From: Epinephelus fuscoguttatus
Taxonomy: Eukaryota > Chordata > Actinopteri > Perciformes > Serranidae
Direction: 5' to 3'
Assembly: GCF_011397635.1 (NCBI RefSeq)
Contig: NC_064770.1
Span: 28,723,603-28,787,602, forward strand
Length of the DNA stretch: 64,000 nt
In this document: in pieces, positions 21,148-32,374 of the stretch
How positions within the stretch are numbered: position 1 is the first letter of the stretch
How the letters are laid out: the number at the start of each line of letters is the position of its first letter
Notes under the pieces: model-generated
What the model was told of the DNA's origin: nothing
The model's input: only the letters and a program-made list of their open reading frames with translations
The model's database searches: none
Made by a program: the position numbers and the translations under genes

Positions 21148-21474
21148 TAACTCCAGCATCATCTCAGGTGGTTGGCGTATATGTTCAGGGACCGCCACCA
21201 CAGGAGCATCAGTACAAGGGACAGGTGACTATCACGTGTCTGCTGGTCGGCCCTTCTCTTGATGATTTCTCTGTCACCTGGAAAGTAGATGGGAAGAATT
21301 ATTCCCAAAATGTCCATAGGGAGCCACCAGTGAGTCGCAACAATGAGACGGAGACAATGCAGAGCACCCTCAATGTGTCAGCGGAAGATTGGCATGCACA
21401 TAAACGAGTGTCTTGTGAGGCAAAGCACCGATGTTCCAACAAAGGCTACGAGGACCACATAAGCAAAAGCAGAG
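21148..21474 (+). CDS. ighd: IgD delta5
   Basis: Acceptor gtttttcag, donor gtagtg at 21475; 327 nt, phase 1. It starts [18 protein letters not shown], with [23 protein letters not shown] and [14 protein letters not shown]. Single-copy domain following the array. A second possible acceptor (ctcag at 21163-21167) would shorten the N-end by 20 nt and break phase, so the upstream one was chosen. Confidence 0.9.
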
Positions 21475-21689
21475 GTAGTGCTGTGCATAAAAACCAATAC
21501 CTTATAGCTGCTTCTGCATATGTAGAGTGTTTAACATAGATTACGAAGGCAAGTTTGCATCAGAAACTCTCCATAAAAAAATAGTATTCTCCTTGACATT
21601 TGTGACGACTGTGAGTGACAAAATTATGAGACTGAAATGGCAACAACTGCAGCTGTATTTATTTTTGTCTTCTTTTTGTGTTTCTCAAG

Positions 21690-21998
21690 AGCTGCACCCA
21701 CCAGCAGTGAAGATAATAGAACCGGCTGCCTCTGACCTGTCTACGTCTGACTTCCTCACACTCATTTGCCTCGTGTCTGGATTTTTCCCATCTAACATCA
21801 TAGTGTACTGGGAGGAGAATGACCAGAGACTCCCTTCAACTGTCTACACCAACAGTCCTGCATGGAAATACACAGGGAGCAGCACTTATTCAATGAGCAG
21901 CAGACTAAATACATCAAAAACTGAGGACAAGGAGTCTACGTATTCTTGTGTTGTCAGACATGAGTCATCTTTTGAGAGCACTATAAAGGATGTGTATG
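21690..21998 (+). CDS. ighd: IgD delta6
   Basis: Acceptor tttctcaag, donor gtgagc at 21999; 309 nt, phase 1. [51 protein letters not shown]. Canonical C1-set domain and intact. Confidence 0.92.
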
Positions 21999-22354
21999 GT
22001 GAGCTGAAATTAGCATTTAGTGAAAACTGCATTTCACTGGATTTGTTCATTACATCAAAGAGATAAATCGAGCCAAACCTAAGAATCACTGTTGGGGCCA
22101 ATTCGGATATATTTAGCTGATCATATCAGCTAAAATAAAGCCGATCAAACTTTGACCCTTTCCTTACTGTACACTGTGTTTTCTCCACCTCAGCCTGCCC
22201 TCTATGTTGCTCAGGAGCAGTTGTGTAGAGAAGCATATTGCTTTAGGGAATTTTTATGAAAGCATTTAAGTACAAAAGTTCTTCGACTTTTCTTGCTCTG
22301 TGACCTTCCCCAAACACAAATTCATTAGATTCTTTTTCTGACTATTTTCCTCAG

Positions 22355-22649
22355 CCTCAGTGACCCATAGCAAACCTTCAGTTACCTTGCTCCAGGGCTC
22401 TGGTGAACTTGTGTGCCTGGTGTTTGGCTTCAGCCCTGAGTCCATTAATATCACCTGGTTTCTTGATGACACTGGGAACTGCTGGAATACAACACTAGTG
22501 AACCACACAGAGGCCCAGGAAGTTCAGCATCCAAAGCCACCTTCGTCTGTCCAAAGCCAGCAGGTTCCTTGGGGCAGTCTTCACCTGCAGGGTGACACAT
22601 GCAAACACCATTTTAAACACCACCCTATCCCTGGATGTATCTAACCCAG
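22355..22649 (+). pseudogene. ighd: IgD delta7, two frameshifts
   Basis: Acceptor ttttcctcag, donor gtgcta at 22650. It begins well ([20 protein letters not shown], then [19 protein letters not shown]), but after codon ACT near 22476 the frame that continues the family sequence ([14 protein letters not shown]) is shifted, and it shifts again near 22525 ([12 protein letters not shown], then FTCRVTHAN). Length 295 is not a multiple of three, unlike all other delta domains, and the original frame stops before the donor. delta7 precedes the membrane exon, so membrane IgD is not encoded by straightforward splicing. Confidence 0.8.
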
Positions 22650-22793
22650 GTGCTAGTTTGTCCATTGATCCACATCTTACTTACACATTAAATATTGAAC
22701 ATACAAGGTTATTAGGAATTTCTCTTTGTATGTCCAGTGTGACAAAGTCAATGTAATGGTTAACTAACAAATCTCATTTTGATTGTCTCACAG

Positions 22794-22942
22794 AAATCTT
22801 GAAGGACTGTAATTTCTTAGATGACATCAGGCATACTGATGTCAACCACAGCAAAGGTGTGGACAGCTGGTATATGGCTTTTGCCTTCCTCCTTTTCTTC
22901 CTCATATCCCTCATCTATGGTGTCCTTGCTACCATAATTAAG
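22794..22942 (+). CDS. ighd: IgD membrane exon TM1
   Basis: Acceptor gtctcacag, donor gtaaga at 22943; 149 nt, phase 1 in and phase 0 out. Reads EILKDCNFLDDIRHTDVNH then a span WYMAFAFLLFFLISLIYG and VLATIIK. The acidic, Cys-containing stalk and aromatic-rich span fit membrane delta. Its entry phase also suits delta6, so a delta6-to-TM splice would bypass the broken delta7. Confidence 0.9.
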
Positions 22943-23145
22943 GTAAGAGACAACAATTGGTATTTTAAAGTAATCTTCCAGTACTGTAGTTCACTTGTAT
23001 GGTTGTAACATTCCTGTTATAATACTGCCTTTATTTTGGAAGGCTGATATGTTTCAATAGTTCGGATTTAGCCTTTTTACATATATATTTTATACACAAA
23101 AAGCTGTCACCAATTCCTGACACATTCCCTGTTTTTTCCTTGTAG

Positions 23146-23154
23146 ACTAAATGA
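23146..23154 (+). CDS. ighd: IgD membrane exon TM2 (Thr-Lys-stop)
   Basis: After acceptor ttttccttgtag, act aaa tga gives a two-residue cytoplasmic tail. Terminal coding exon of IGHD. Confidence 0.78.
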   Translation, partial: TK

Positions 23155-23361
23155 TGATGATCTCACAGGACAGATCCCATTCTATGATCCAAATATGTGA
23201 CCTGAGGATTTCTGATGGCATATGGTTTTACTAGTTTTAAAGTTTGATTAAATCTATTATTATTTTATTTTATTTTTTTAATGGAAGTGGTTTTTACTGT
23301 ATTCATTTCTTTTTTGCATGTACGTTATATATTTGGTGTGGCTTGTATGTGGTGCATTAAT

Positions 23362-23367
23362 AATAAA
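23362..23367 (+). terminator. Poly(A) signal of delta mRNA
   Basis: AATAAA about 210 bp after the TM2 stop; a second cluster (aaataaataaataaag) is near 23455-23470. Confidence 0.65.
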
Positions 23368-23470
23368 TAATGAAGCGCTGAATTCCAACTTTAAGATTCA
23401 AATGCTAATGTAATGAGCAAATATTCTATCACTGGACTTGTTGCATTTACAAAAAATAAATAAATAAAGA

Positions 23471-25957
23471 GTGAAATATTTTAAGGACAGTTTGTCATAA
23501 TCTCTGATTTACTCTTCAGGGAAATGCTTCGTACTCAATATACCATGTCACAATACTAGCACCCCTGCATTACTCAGATTGTCCACTAGAGTGAGACAAA
23601 GCTCCACGTGCAGCTGTGGTAACTTGCCACCTCTAAGTCAAACACTAGTTGTGTAGTAATTTCAGGATGGTGACAGGTCTGAACTGGATACACTAAGTGG
23701 TATGATACAGAGATGTATTCACTTGAAAACACACACAGAGACTGTTTTTATATCTCATCTCCTCTCCATACATACACACACAGAGTCACTGTAAATGTGT
23801 GCACACTGAGTTGGAGCTGCGTGTTTGTGTCTGCATTTGTGTACCTTGTGGGTTGGAATTCACATCTGGGAGGGATGACACTAAGCACATTCAGGCGTAC
23901 TATTGGCTACCTCTGGAGTGATCTGGCACTGTGTGCCCTGATTGGCTGGGGATTATTCGAAAAGTTGTCTAATACTTGCCACGATTTTCGAATAGTGTTT
24001 TTGCTTGTGCTGCCCATCCCTAACACATAGAGGACAACTTTTCTCTCTCTACAACTGCAGTTGAGGCACCACTGAGCGAGGTACTCAACCGCAAACTGCC
24101 CAGTGGCCGACACTCGATGGCTGTGGTTTTACTGAGAAACTTGCAGTGCTGAACATGTTAAACTGAATATGAAATAGTGTAGGGCTGAAAAAAAGCAGGT
24201 AAGCCACAACCAGCATTACCTATGAAAAACAGATGTATCTAATAGAAAGATTGATCTTATTTAATCTTAAAGTTCTCAAGAGAGAAGCAGATTGTCGAAC
24301 ACACAGACCTTTCTGTGGCATGTCCTTTTAAACCACAAGGAAACAAAGGAAAATATAAGACGGAAAAAAGATATGCAAGAACAAGTTTATCATCAATAAA
24401 CAAATGATGGCATTCTAATGATCATTACAGTATTATCACTTATTACTGTCATGATCGACATCATCTTCATGCCATCTTAAAAGTTCACACGCACACACTC
24501 TGCCTGTTGTTGCAGATAGAGATGAAACAGTTACGGCTTCACAATAAACCGTGATAAAATTCCTGATGGTTCGTATCATCATTTCAAATTTAAATCATTA
24601 ATAAAGCTGTGTTTGATTACTGCACTTTAAAAAACTTACTGTAAATATTGTCCAGCATCATCAACCAAAGTTAGCAGCAGTCTCCCTGACACAGGCGCAG
24701 CATCAATGTGGGGAGGCCTGCAGCACGCACACCCAGTGATGCTCCTGGTCCCATGTCCTCATCTACAGTGACACAGAAGCAAGCATTTTAAAGGCAGACT
24801 ATTGCTAATGTTAATGCACATATGATATGGCTTTCATATGTTTGTATCAGGTATTGGTTATGTTACTTTTTAATGTCCATGCAAACACTGACATCAGTGT
24901 GTGTCTATTTGGACATTTTAAACACATTTTAACAATGTTATGTGATAATTTTGGTCACTATAATCATGATAAAAGAATTTCGTACTGTTTCATCTTTAGT
25001 TGTAGACATGGTCTACAGTCGGCACCATTGAGCAAGCGGAGGAGAATTAATTGTCTTCTGAAAAAATGTAAGCCTGATGTAGAGGGATTTGCACAGAGGC
25101 CTCCTAAAATGCATTTTCAACTAAATTACCAAATTACAGGAGGAAAAAAGCACACCAAAGCATAAACCTCATCACTCCACCTCAAGCTAAAGCATTCTGA
25201 TCTCAGTACTCTCTTCCTTCATCTCCCTCTTCATGCCATGTCGCAAAAACATCATAGTGAGCAGGTACACCCAACAAGAGACCAAACCCAGAGTCTAACC
25301 AACCACATTATGCTCCTACATAAATACAGTACCCAGGTACTCAAGTGCACCAATGCTCTGCTCGTGCTGAATAACATGCCATCAAATTAATGCTAACATG
25401 ATTAAAAGTCCCAGCGCCAACCAAATATGCAGAGGAAAAAAGGCAGTTAAAAAAAGGCCGTGTTGCAAAACCAGGCATTGCCTTAGCACCTGACCTCAAA
25501 GACAAAACAAAGAAGATCTCTGGGGTGAAGTTTGATAACTGTACAGAGTAGTACGACCAGCATGACCCCAATAAAAAAGATGTGTAGAAAAATGGAGAGC
25601 TACAGTTAAACGTACAGCACAGTATGAACATAACTTGTTCATGCATTAAACGTGTAGGGCAATACATTACACTTAGTGCTATTCCACCACACATGCAGGC
25701 TGGTTCAGTCAGTAAACCTACACAAAAACATAAAATTGAAATAGTATTTGTTTGTATGATGCTTTGGGGTCATTGTTGTCTACCTACTAACAACCAGAGA
25801 GTGGTTTATATAAGGGCTTAACCAGATATCAATTTACATAACCTGAATATTCAAGCGCAGGTGCATCTCAAAAATTATTGAAAACACCGTTGTGACAAAA
25901 TAACAGTAACATTTCAAAGTCTAAAGCAAGGCATGTGTGTTTTAGTTATAAACACTT
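23471..25957. other. Intergenic DNA 3' of IGHD
   Basis: No gene recognised. 24535-24610 (aaccgtgataaaattcctga) resembles a fish hAT-type repeat. Frames at 23713-24030, 24827-25165 and 25341-25694 have no domain or splice context. A 3' regulatory region could lie here but no diagnostic motif cluster was seen. Confidence 0.5.
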
Positions 25958-25973
25958 CCAGCAGGTGGCGACA
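25958..25973 (+). promoter_or_regulatory. CTCF-like motif between Cdelta and VH array
   Basis: CCAGCAGGTGGCGACA fits the core CTCF consensus in forward orientation on the + strand. It lies between the delta gene and the VH cluster and points toward the VH cluster, opposite to the CTCF-like motifs next to family-D VHs. Motif match only. Confidence 0.45.
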
Positions 25974-26446
25974 TTCTACTCACCACATTGACCTGTAGGC
26001 TGCAGTAGCCTTTACTACGCACGACATTGTGACATATCACACAGACAGACACAGGTGTAAATAATCAAATTAATGATGGCTGAACAGCATGTGGCTGCTT
26101 CAGTTTAAGGGTCATGGTATTATGTGTGCAGACCCCTGTAAACTGTGCCTACCTGCAACACTTGAGTAAAACAGAGCTACCATTAATCTCATTAGAAACA
26201 CCTGTTAGCATCATGAATAAAGCTAGTAACGTTCAAGGGTCAAGCAATTGCACAGCCACACAGATATCCTGTCTATTTTTGTAAGCTGGGACCATTTCCA
26301 TCAGAGGAAACAAAGCTTTTACTTACTTTAATTTCACAGATAACAACAATACATTGTGAAGACAATAAAGCCTCCACAAAATAGCATTTTAGGTCTTGTG
26401 TGTGATTCATCCTGGCTTCATATGAGCAGAGGAAATCTCCGCTCGT

Positions 26447-26905
26447 CGCTAGGTTCATTTATACAATGTAAAATGCCATAGGCTCGTGCTAATAACGTTA
26501 GCATGTTGTATTTGTTTGGAAAACATGTTTAGTATAAAATAGTTGTTTTGTCAGTGAACCGTGCGAGTTGTTATGGAGCCGAATTTCGTAACGTTACCTT
26601 TGTTAAATGTTGCTGCTGTCCCTGACTTCTGTTGAGGAGAGGAAATGTCAGTTAGACGCTAGGCTCATTTATACAATGTAAAATGCCATAGGCTCGTGCT
26701 AATAACGTTAGCATGTTGTATTTGTTTGGAAAACATGTTTAGTATAAGACAGTTGTTTTGTCAGTGAATCTTGTGAATTGTAATGGAGCCCAATTTCGTA
26801 ACGTTGCCTTTGTTAAATGTTGCTGTTAGACGCTAGGCTAATTTATACACTGTAAAATGTCGTAGGCTTGTGCTAAAAACATTAGCATGTTGTATTTATG
26901 GGGAA
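26447..26905 (+). repeat. Three tandem copies of a 170-210 bp unit
   Basis: The phrase gctaggctcatttatacaat, followed by ataacgttagcatgttgta, occurs at about 26447, 26657 and (more diverged, shorter) 26828. Copies 1 and 2 share nearly every base over about 160 bp. Confidence 0.85.
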
Positions 26906-27239
26906 AATGTGTCCAGACACATACACTGTAATACACACTGTTATACAGTCTGTGGTTGTAGGTCACCAAGCAATAGCATGTTAGCCGCCTATCACATGAA
27001 GAGGACATTTAAACTTAAAAACATTTCAACTTAAGCTCCTCTGACAAAACATAATTAAGCAATATCACACGAGTGCCTAAGACAATTACAGCCGTGACCA
27101 TATGGGCTACAGTAGCCTACAGCATCACGACCTCCAGTGTGATATTGCTTTTATAGGCTACAACAGTTCAACAACAGCTTAAATAGCAATGCTGAGTAAG
27201 GAAATGTTAACAAAGGTGATGAAATAAATTATTTAAGTA

Positions 27240-27480
27240 TGTTATGTAGCTCCGCGAAAAAAAACAGTTCCCTCAGTCTGTTGCCAGGCAACGCAGCATG
27301 CACGCCGGGAACTCACAAGCTACTTTGTATTTACATTGATCTGCAACTGTGTAACTTCGTCCAGTTCGGCTGATGAAACGTTGGCAAACCTGGATGTTGG
27401 CACGGCTGGATTCAAACACACCTGGAGGTCTGCACTGAAGAGTCCTGGCTTTCCTTTTCCTCATCTCTCCTGACGACCAC
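27240..27480. promoter_or_regulatory. CpG-rich stretch with an RFX-type X-box
   Basis: 27280-27292 is GTTGCCAGGCAAC, a perfect X-box palindrome of the RFX family, in a CpG-richer patch than its surroundings. An open - strand frame (27273-27464) has no known domain. It may be a promoter or enhancer remnant. Weakly supported. Confidence 0.3.
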
Positions 27481-27895
27481 TCAGTTTAATTCAAATGTAA
27501 TTTTGGGGAAAATATCCATCTTCTTGGTGTAACGCTATAGTGTCAGTTTGCGTTAATGTAGCGAGTGTGACAGTTGGTTAATTCATGGTTGTGTTTATAT
27601 TTATAACACCTGTGAGCAGAGTGATTTTACTGTTCACACTTTTCTAAATTGTTCAACATTAAACTTCACAAGTAATTAAGTAAATTCAGTTAAATTGTCT
27701 TCAAAAGTCAAATATCTGCTCCGAAATGTAGTTGTTTAAAAACAAATTTTTGGTAAATGTAGCACAAGAATTTTTAACCAGAAAAAATGCTAAAAAGTTG
27801 AAGCAACAAGCAAAAACACAGCACAGAACTGAAACGTGCAGGATGCCATTGTTTCCATCAAAACAAATGCATGAACTGTGGATTTCATTATCGTT

Positions 27896-28831
27896 TCACA
27901 AAATCTCAATTCTGACAAAAAATAACTTCAGAAGAAATGTTGCTGGTCTTTGTTAAACCAAGCAAGGTGATTATCAAACCAAAACCAGTGTAATGATATA
28001 ATAACTTCCAGTTATAACTCTTATTGATAAACAGTACAGTTGGACAAAATCCTCTGCTGAGTAAATAAGCATATTCAAATGTTACAGTAAAACAAGGATA
28101 ACAATGACATCAGGTTAAAAATGGAAACCAAATCAAAGTTGCAAGAGATAACATTACAGTGACATGTTCAAACTCAAAATACAGTTACTCACAACAAAAA
28201 AATAAAGTTTTGTGGAGAGTGTGAACAAAGGAGGAGTCAGTGCAAAACTCAGATATCTTCCACCTCTACTTATCTGACTGCAGAGAGGAGGACAGAGAAC
28301 AGTGGACACACAGTTTAAAACATGATGGACTATAGGACAGGACTGCTGCTTTTAACTATCTGCTGGGCAGGTGAAGATTGTCACTGATCTTGAGTTGAAT
28401 CTGTCTTCAAAAATCTGTAAACTTTTGTCTTGACAGGTGTTGATGGTCAGATTCTGACAGAATCTGAACCAGTGATTAAAAGGCCTGGAGAATCTCACAG
28501 ACTGACCTGTACAGCCTCTGGATTCACATTTAGTGACTACTATATGCACTGGATCAGACAGGCTCCTGGAAAAGGACTGGAGTGGGTTGCCAGGATTGAA
28601 AGTGGTAGTGGTAGCAGCAAGCTCTACTCTCAGTCAGTCAAAGGCCGGTTCACCATCTCCAGAGACAACAGCAGACAGCAGGTGTATCTGCAGATGAACA
28701 GTCTGTAGACTGAAGATTCTGCTGTTTATTATTGTGCTTGAGAGGCACAGTGACTGGAGTTGGTTGAGCAGCTGTACAAAAACCTACAGTACTCATTTTA
28801 ATTGGCTGGTTTGCTTTGATTTCAGGCCTTA
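27896..28831 (+). repeat. Inverted duplicate of 39583-40557
   Basis: Reading + here matches the reverse complement of the region around the family-B VH at 39.7-40.1 kb. The match includes sequence 5' of the gene (27896-28320), leader, intron, V exon, RSS and 3' flank up to ggcctta at 28831. This explains why one VH has the opposite orientation to the rest. Confidence 0.88.
28322..28745 (+). pseudogene. VH pseudogene, family B, + strand
   Basis: Leader exon 28322-28370 ([17 protein letters not shown]), V exon 28437-28745. It reads [39 protein letters not shown], then TAG at 28706-28708 in place of Lys (MNSL[14 protein letters not shown]) and TGA at 28739-28741 in place of Arg after YYCA. The RSS is perfect: cacagtg 28746-28752, 23 bp, acaaaaacc 28776-28784. 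Nearly identical to the intact gene at 39671-40117, its source by inverted duplication. It is the only VH on the strand of the constant genes. Confidence 0.92.
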
Positions 28832-29130
28832 AAGGGATAGTGCACCCAAAAATGAAAATTCAGCCATTATCTACTCACCCATATGCCGATGGAGGCCCTG
28901 GTGAAGTTAGAGTGCTCACATCCCTTGCGGAGATCGGCGGTAGAAGCAGCCAGCACACCTAATGGCAGACGGTGCCCCAGACTAACGTCCAAGAACACAA
29001 AATTGAATCCACAAAGTGTCTTCATACTGCTTATCCGTAGTGATCCAAGTGTGCTGCAGCCGCGACATAAAAAGTTGTTTCGAAAAACGTCATATTATAT
29101 GGCAGCTGGTTTTCTCCAATGAAATTTCAA
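28828..29130 (+). mobile_element. Non-autonomous DNA-transposon-like repeat
   Basis: Begins ttaaagggatagtgcaccca and continues with aaatgaaaattcagccatta, a very common fish repeat start. The TTAA at the junction would suit a piggyBac-type target, but the right end was not found, so the family is uncertain. Confidence 0.45.
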
Positions 29131-29737
29131 ATAATGTGACTATGGTTACTGTTTATAAATAAAAGTTATTATTGTTATCAATTAAACTTGTTTTCGGTTC
29201 ATGTAATATGAAAATGACATTGTATGCTGTCTCAGAAAGGCAAACAACATCTCATATCTCCTGATTTTTTTTTCATCAAATAAAGATTTTGTGTTCCATA
29301 ATAAGAACAGAATTTCTGTGCATTTCTTTTGAATTAATCTGTTGATTTAAAACCAATTATTCTGATCTTTAATAATACTGAACTAATAATCAGCTCTTAA
29401 ACAACTAAATTTCAGAGCACAGAATCCAACATCTGAAGACTGTTCAAATTTAGTGGAATCAAATTAATTTAGCTTCCGTCACATCTCTCACTGTACATTA
29501 TAAATGTATAAATTCAACAAAGAAGTTCTTGAAAAGGTGATTTTGGAACAACTAGAAAGGCTCTGCCTGAAGATCTCAAGCAGTGATCAGGTTTGAATTT
29601 GGAATCAGCACATCACAGATAACAGCAGGATCCTGATCATGAAAGGCTTTAAAACAAACAGTAACATCTTTAAATCAGTTGTAGATACGATGAGTAACTA
29701 TTGAAGGGCAGCAGGGTCTGGTGTGACATATTAAATG

Positions 29738-29950
29738 ACAGGTGATGGTCAAAGACTGTCCAGGCTGCACAACCATTGAGTCTGGCTGGATGAGATCAAT
29801 ACTGTTCACACCTGTGGAAAGACAAATCAACATTATCTCCATCATTCATCTGACTATTCAGTGTTTCTAATGTGTTTATTAGTGTGAATCCACTGAAAGC
29901 TCCTCACAGGATCCAGCTGCCAGCAGCAGTATCAGAGCTACAGAGAACAT
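29738..29950 (-). pseudogene. Truncated VH, family C (leader and start of FR1 only)
   Basis: On the - strand a leader exon (29908-29950, MFSVALILLLAAGS) and donor are followed by the acceptor and the first ~74 bases of a V exon (29738-29811, CVNSIDLIQPDSMVVQPG and on). Homology to the intact family-C gene at 34602-35053 then ends abruptly; CDR1 to the RSS is missing. The upstream flank, including a CA repeat, is also shared, so this is a truncated duplicate. Confidence 0.85.
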
Positions 29951-30620
29951 GGTTGATGTTGAAGCTGAACTGATGTGAGCTCTTCTGTCCTCTCACTGAC
30001 ACACACACACACTTCACTTCTTTATGAGGCAACACACAAGGAGGCTGATTTACATACTGATGACAGTAAAGGTTTATTTGAATGAATCAAAATGAAGATG
30101 AAATGTTCAGGTGTTGTTCTTCATCTCACACAAAGAGAATACACCTTTTAGATTGTTGAGTAAAATATCTTTTTCTAGAATTTAACTCATTAAAATCACC
30201 ATGAAGTTGGCTCAAGACTAATTCAGTTATGATACAGGTAATAACTGCAGGTGTTTTAGATAAAGATGTCATGAAAGAGACACTGATGTTTGAGGATTTA
30301 CTTTTATTGTCCTGTCACAAGCTATTTAAACCAAGTTGTCAGCTGAAGTTGTTTCATCACTTGAAAGATTCATATACATATCATGATGTATCAGTGATGG
30401 TGATTCAAGAGAATTTAATATGATGAAAACAGTTGCTGTTAAATTAGATTAAGAATTGTTTTTAATAAAATCTAAAGTCTGTTTCTCTCTGTACTGTAAC
30501 AGTGAGCTGGTGTTGAAATCATTAGTGGTCTGAGGGCTCCTCCTCTGGTGGCTTCATGTTACAAGTGTTCAGGCACTGAGGGGTTTTTGTTCAGGTCTAC
30601 TGATGCTTTGTGTCACTGTG

Positions 30621-31052
30621 GGCGTCTCTGGCACAGTAATACACAGCAGTGTCTTCAGGCTGCACATTCTGTCCGTTTAGAGTCACTGTGTTGCTGGAAG
30701 AGTCTAAGCTGATACTGAACTTGTTCTTCAGTGAATCTTTGTAATATGTGCTGTATCCACCGCCTGCTCCTCCAATCCACTCCAGTCCTTTCCCTGCAGG
30801 CTGTCTGATCCAAGCTGTCCAGTAGCTGCCCACAGAATAAGAGACCTGACAGGTGATGGTCAGACGTTGACCTGGCTGCACAGTCACAGAGGCTGGCTGT
30901 GTCAACTGTTGACACTTCACACCTGTTAAAAAGAGAAAATGTTTTGTCACAAATTAAGAAGTTATAGAGCAAAAGAAGAACTGTTGACTTTGACAAATCC
31001 AGAGAGACTCACATCCAGCTGCCAACAGCAGCAGCAGAGCTACAGAGAACAT
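30621..31052 (-). CDS. ighv: VH gene, family A (VH 30.6)
   Basis: Leader 31013-31052 (MFSVALLLLLAAG), V exon 30621-30922: CVKCQQLTQPASVTVQPGQ, LTITCQVSYSVGSYWTAWIRQPAGK, EDTAVYYCARDA. Both Ig Cys, the core Trp and DTAVYYC are present; no stop. The RSS downstream is perfect: cactgtg 30614-30620, 23 bp, ggtttttgt 30582-30590 as read on +. The promoter region has ATGCAAAC, one base off an octamer. It differs from its family by an Asp after CAR. Confidence 0.92.
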
Positions 31053-31864
31053 GGTTTATGTTGAAACTGACGTGCTGTGAACTCCACTGACAGCCTGATG
31101 GGATGTTTTTATAGCTGAGGAACAAGGAAGCTCACTGAGTTTGCATAGAATCAAACATATGAAGCATCAATGTTGGTCTAACTGGAGCCAATAGAAGAGT
31201 CTGTTCAGTGTTATTATATCTGCAGAGTGACAACAAATCACCTCTGCTTTACACAGTGATGTAACTTTATTACACACTGAACAGTAACATTTAGAAAATG
31301 TCCCTGCCTTTACATAAATTAAACAACTGTTAACTTTGTTTAAGCCTACTGTAAACTATCAGTGCCTAAATGTGTTGCATTAGCATGTATATACTATGTA
31401 CTGCATTTATTAATTCATTTATTTTCTTACTTACTGAACTTTATTGATTTGATATAATTAACTACAACATTGTTTTTTTTACGATCATATTATGACTCAC
31501 TTTAGGGGGCACATCATTTTATTGTGTCTTCATTTGTAGAAATTGAAAGTAGTTTAATTTCAGCAACCAGATTTTTGTGCTGTCTTTGGCCATTTTATGA
31601 AAAAGTGATGTTTATTGTGTGTGTTAGGGTTTCTTTATGTTTAGTGATTTGTAATAGTATTTCTCAAGAACACTTTTTTTTTATTTGTACAGTGGGAGGT
31701 GCAGAGATTATCTTATTATTTATGACATATTTGTAATGTAAAACATAAAATATAAACCATTAGATATAACATTATACAGAAAATATGGCATTACATTTCA
31801 TAGAAATACAAAAAAAATACTTAATGCTTCGGCTCTAACAGCCTGAAAGAAGAAGTGCACTGTA
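31053..31864. other. VH spacer
   Basis: Starts with the promoter of VH 30.6. 31690-31864 is shared with 36975-37148, upstream of the family-B RSS, so it is the 3' flank of a lost family-B gene. Nothing else recognised. Confidence 0.5.
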
Positions 31865-31917
31865 GGTTTTTGTACAGCTGCTCAACCAACTCCAGTCACT
31901 GTGGCTCTCGAGCACAA
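31865..31917 (-). pseudogene. 3' remnant of a family-B VH with complete RSS
   Basis: ggtttttgt (31865-31873), 23-bp spacer and cactgtg (31897-31903) are identical in layout to the RSS of VH 37.2. They are followed by only about 14 bases of V end (gctctcgagcacaa); the rest of the V exon is gone. An orphan RSS that could still be cut. Confidence 0.8.
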
Positions 31918-32374
31918 AAATGTTTCAGTTATTACAAGTTTTAATGTTTAAAAATGTTCAAAAGTGAGATTCATTTTTCACTGCAGTTTTTATAACATCT
32001 GCATATTTAGAATGGCAACCATTTAAAAAATCTAAAGATTGTTTACCTACTTCCCTCAACTTGATTTCATTTCTTTTTAAGTTAATGTTTAACAATTTAT
32101 AAAAAAAAAAAAATAACTCAGTTTTTATTGTGGGAATACATACAATGATGTACCAGTGATTGTAACCTCCAAGTACTTGATCAAAACAGCTGCTGTTCAA
32201 TTAAATTATGGACCTTGAATAAAATCTTCAGTCTGTTTCTCTCTGTACTGTAACAGTGAGCTGGTGTTGAAATCATTAGTGGTCTGAGGGCTCCTCCTCT
32301 GGTGGCTTCATGTTACAAGTGTTCAGGCACTGAGGGGTTTTTGTTCAGGTCTACTGATGCTTTGTGTCACTGTG

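Noticed and set aside
24827-25165. + ORF with basic C-end
   Set aside because: No recognisable motif, no splice or promoter context, unremarkable AT-rich composition.
26447-26905. Possible CRISPR-like or satellite array
   Set aside because: Only three diverging copies without spacers; an ordinary eukaryotic tandem duplication.
27732-27956. Small + ORF before the VH pseudogene
   Set aside because: No domain; it partly overlaps the inverted duplicate of VH 39.7 flanking DNA.
23471-28000. A second Cdelta or Cmu set downstream of IGHD
   Set aside because: No Ig domain in any frame between 23.4 and 28.3 kb.
30655-30996. Second - strand ORF overlapping VH 30.6 (and similar ones at 40762, 42176, 48022, 49360)
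   Set aside because: Alternate frames of the V exons; no Ig residues in those frames.
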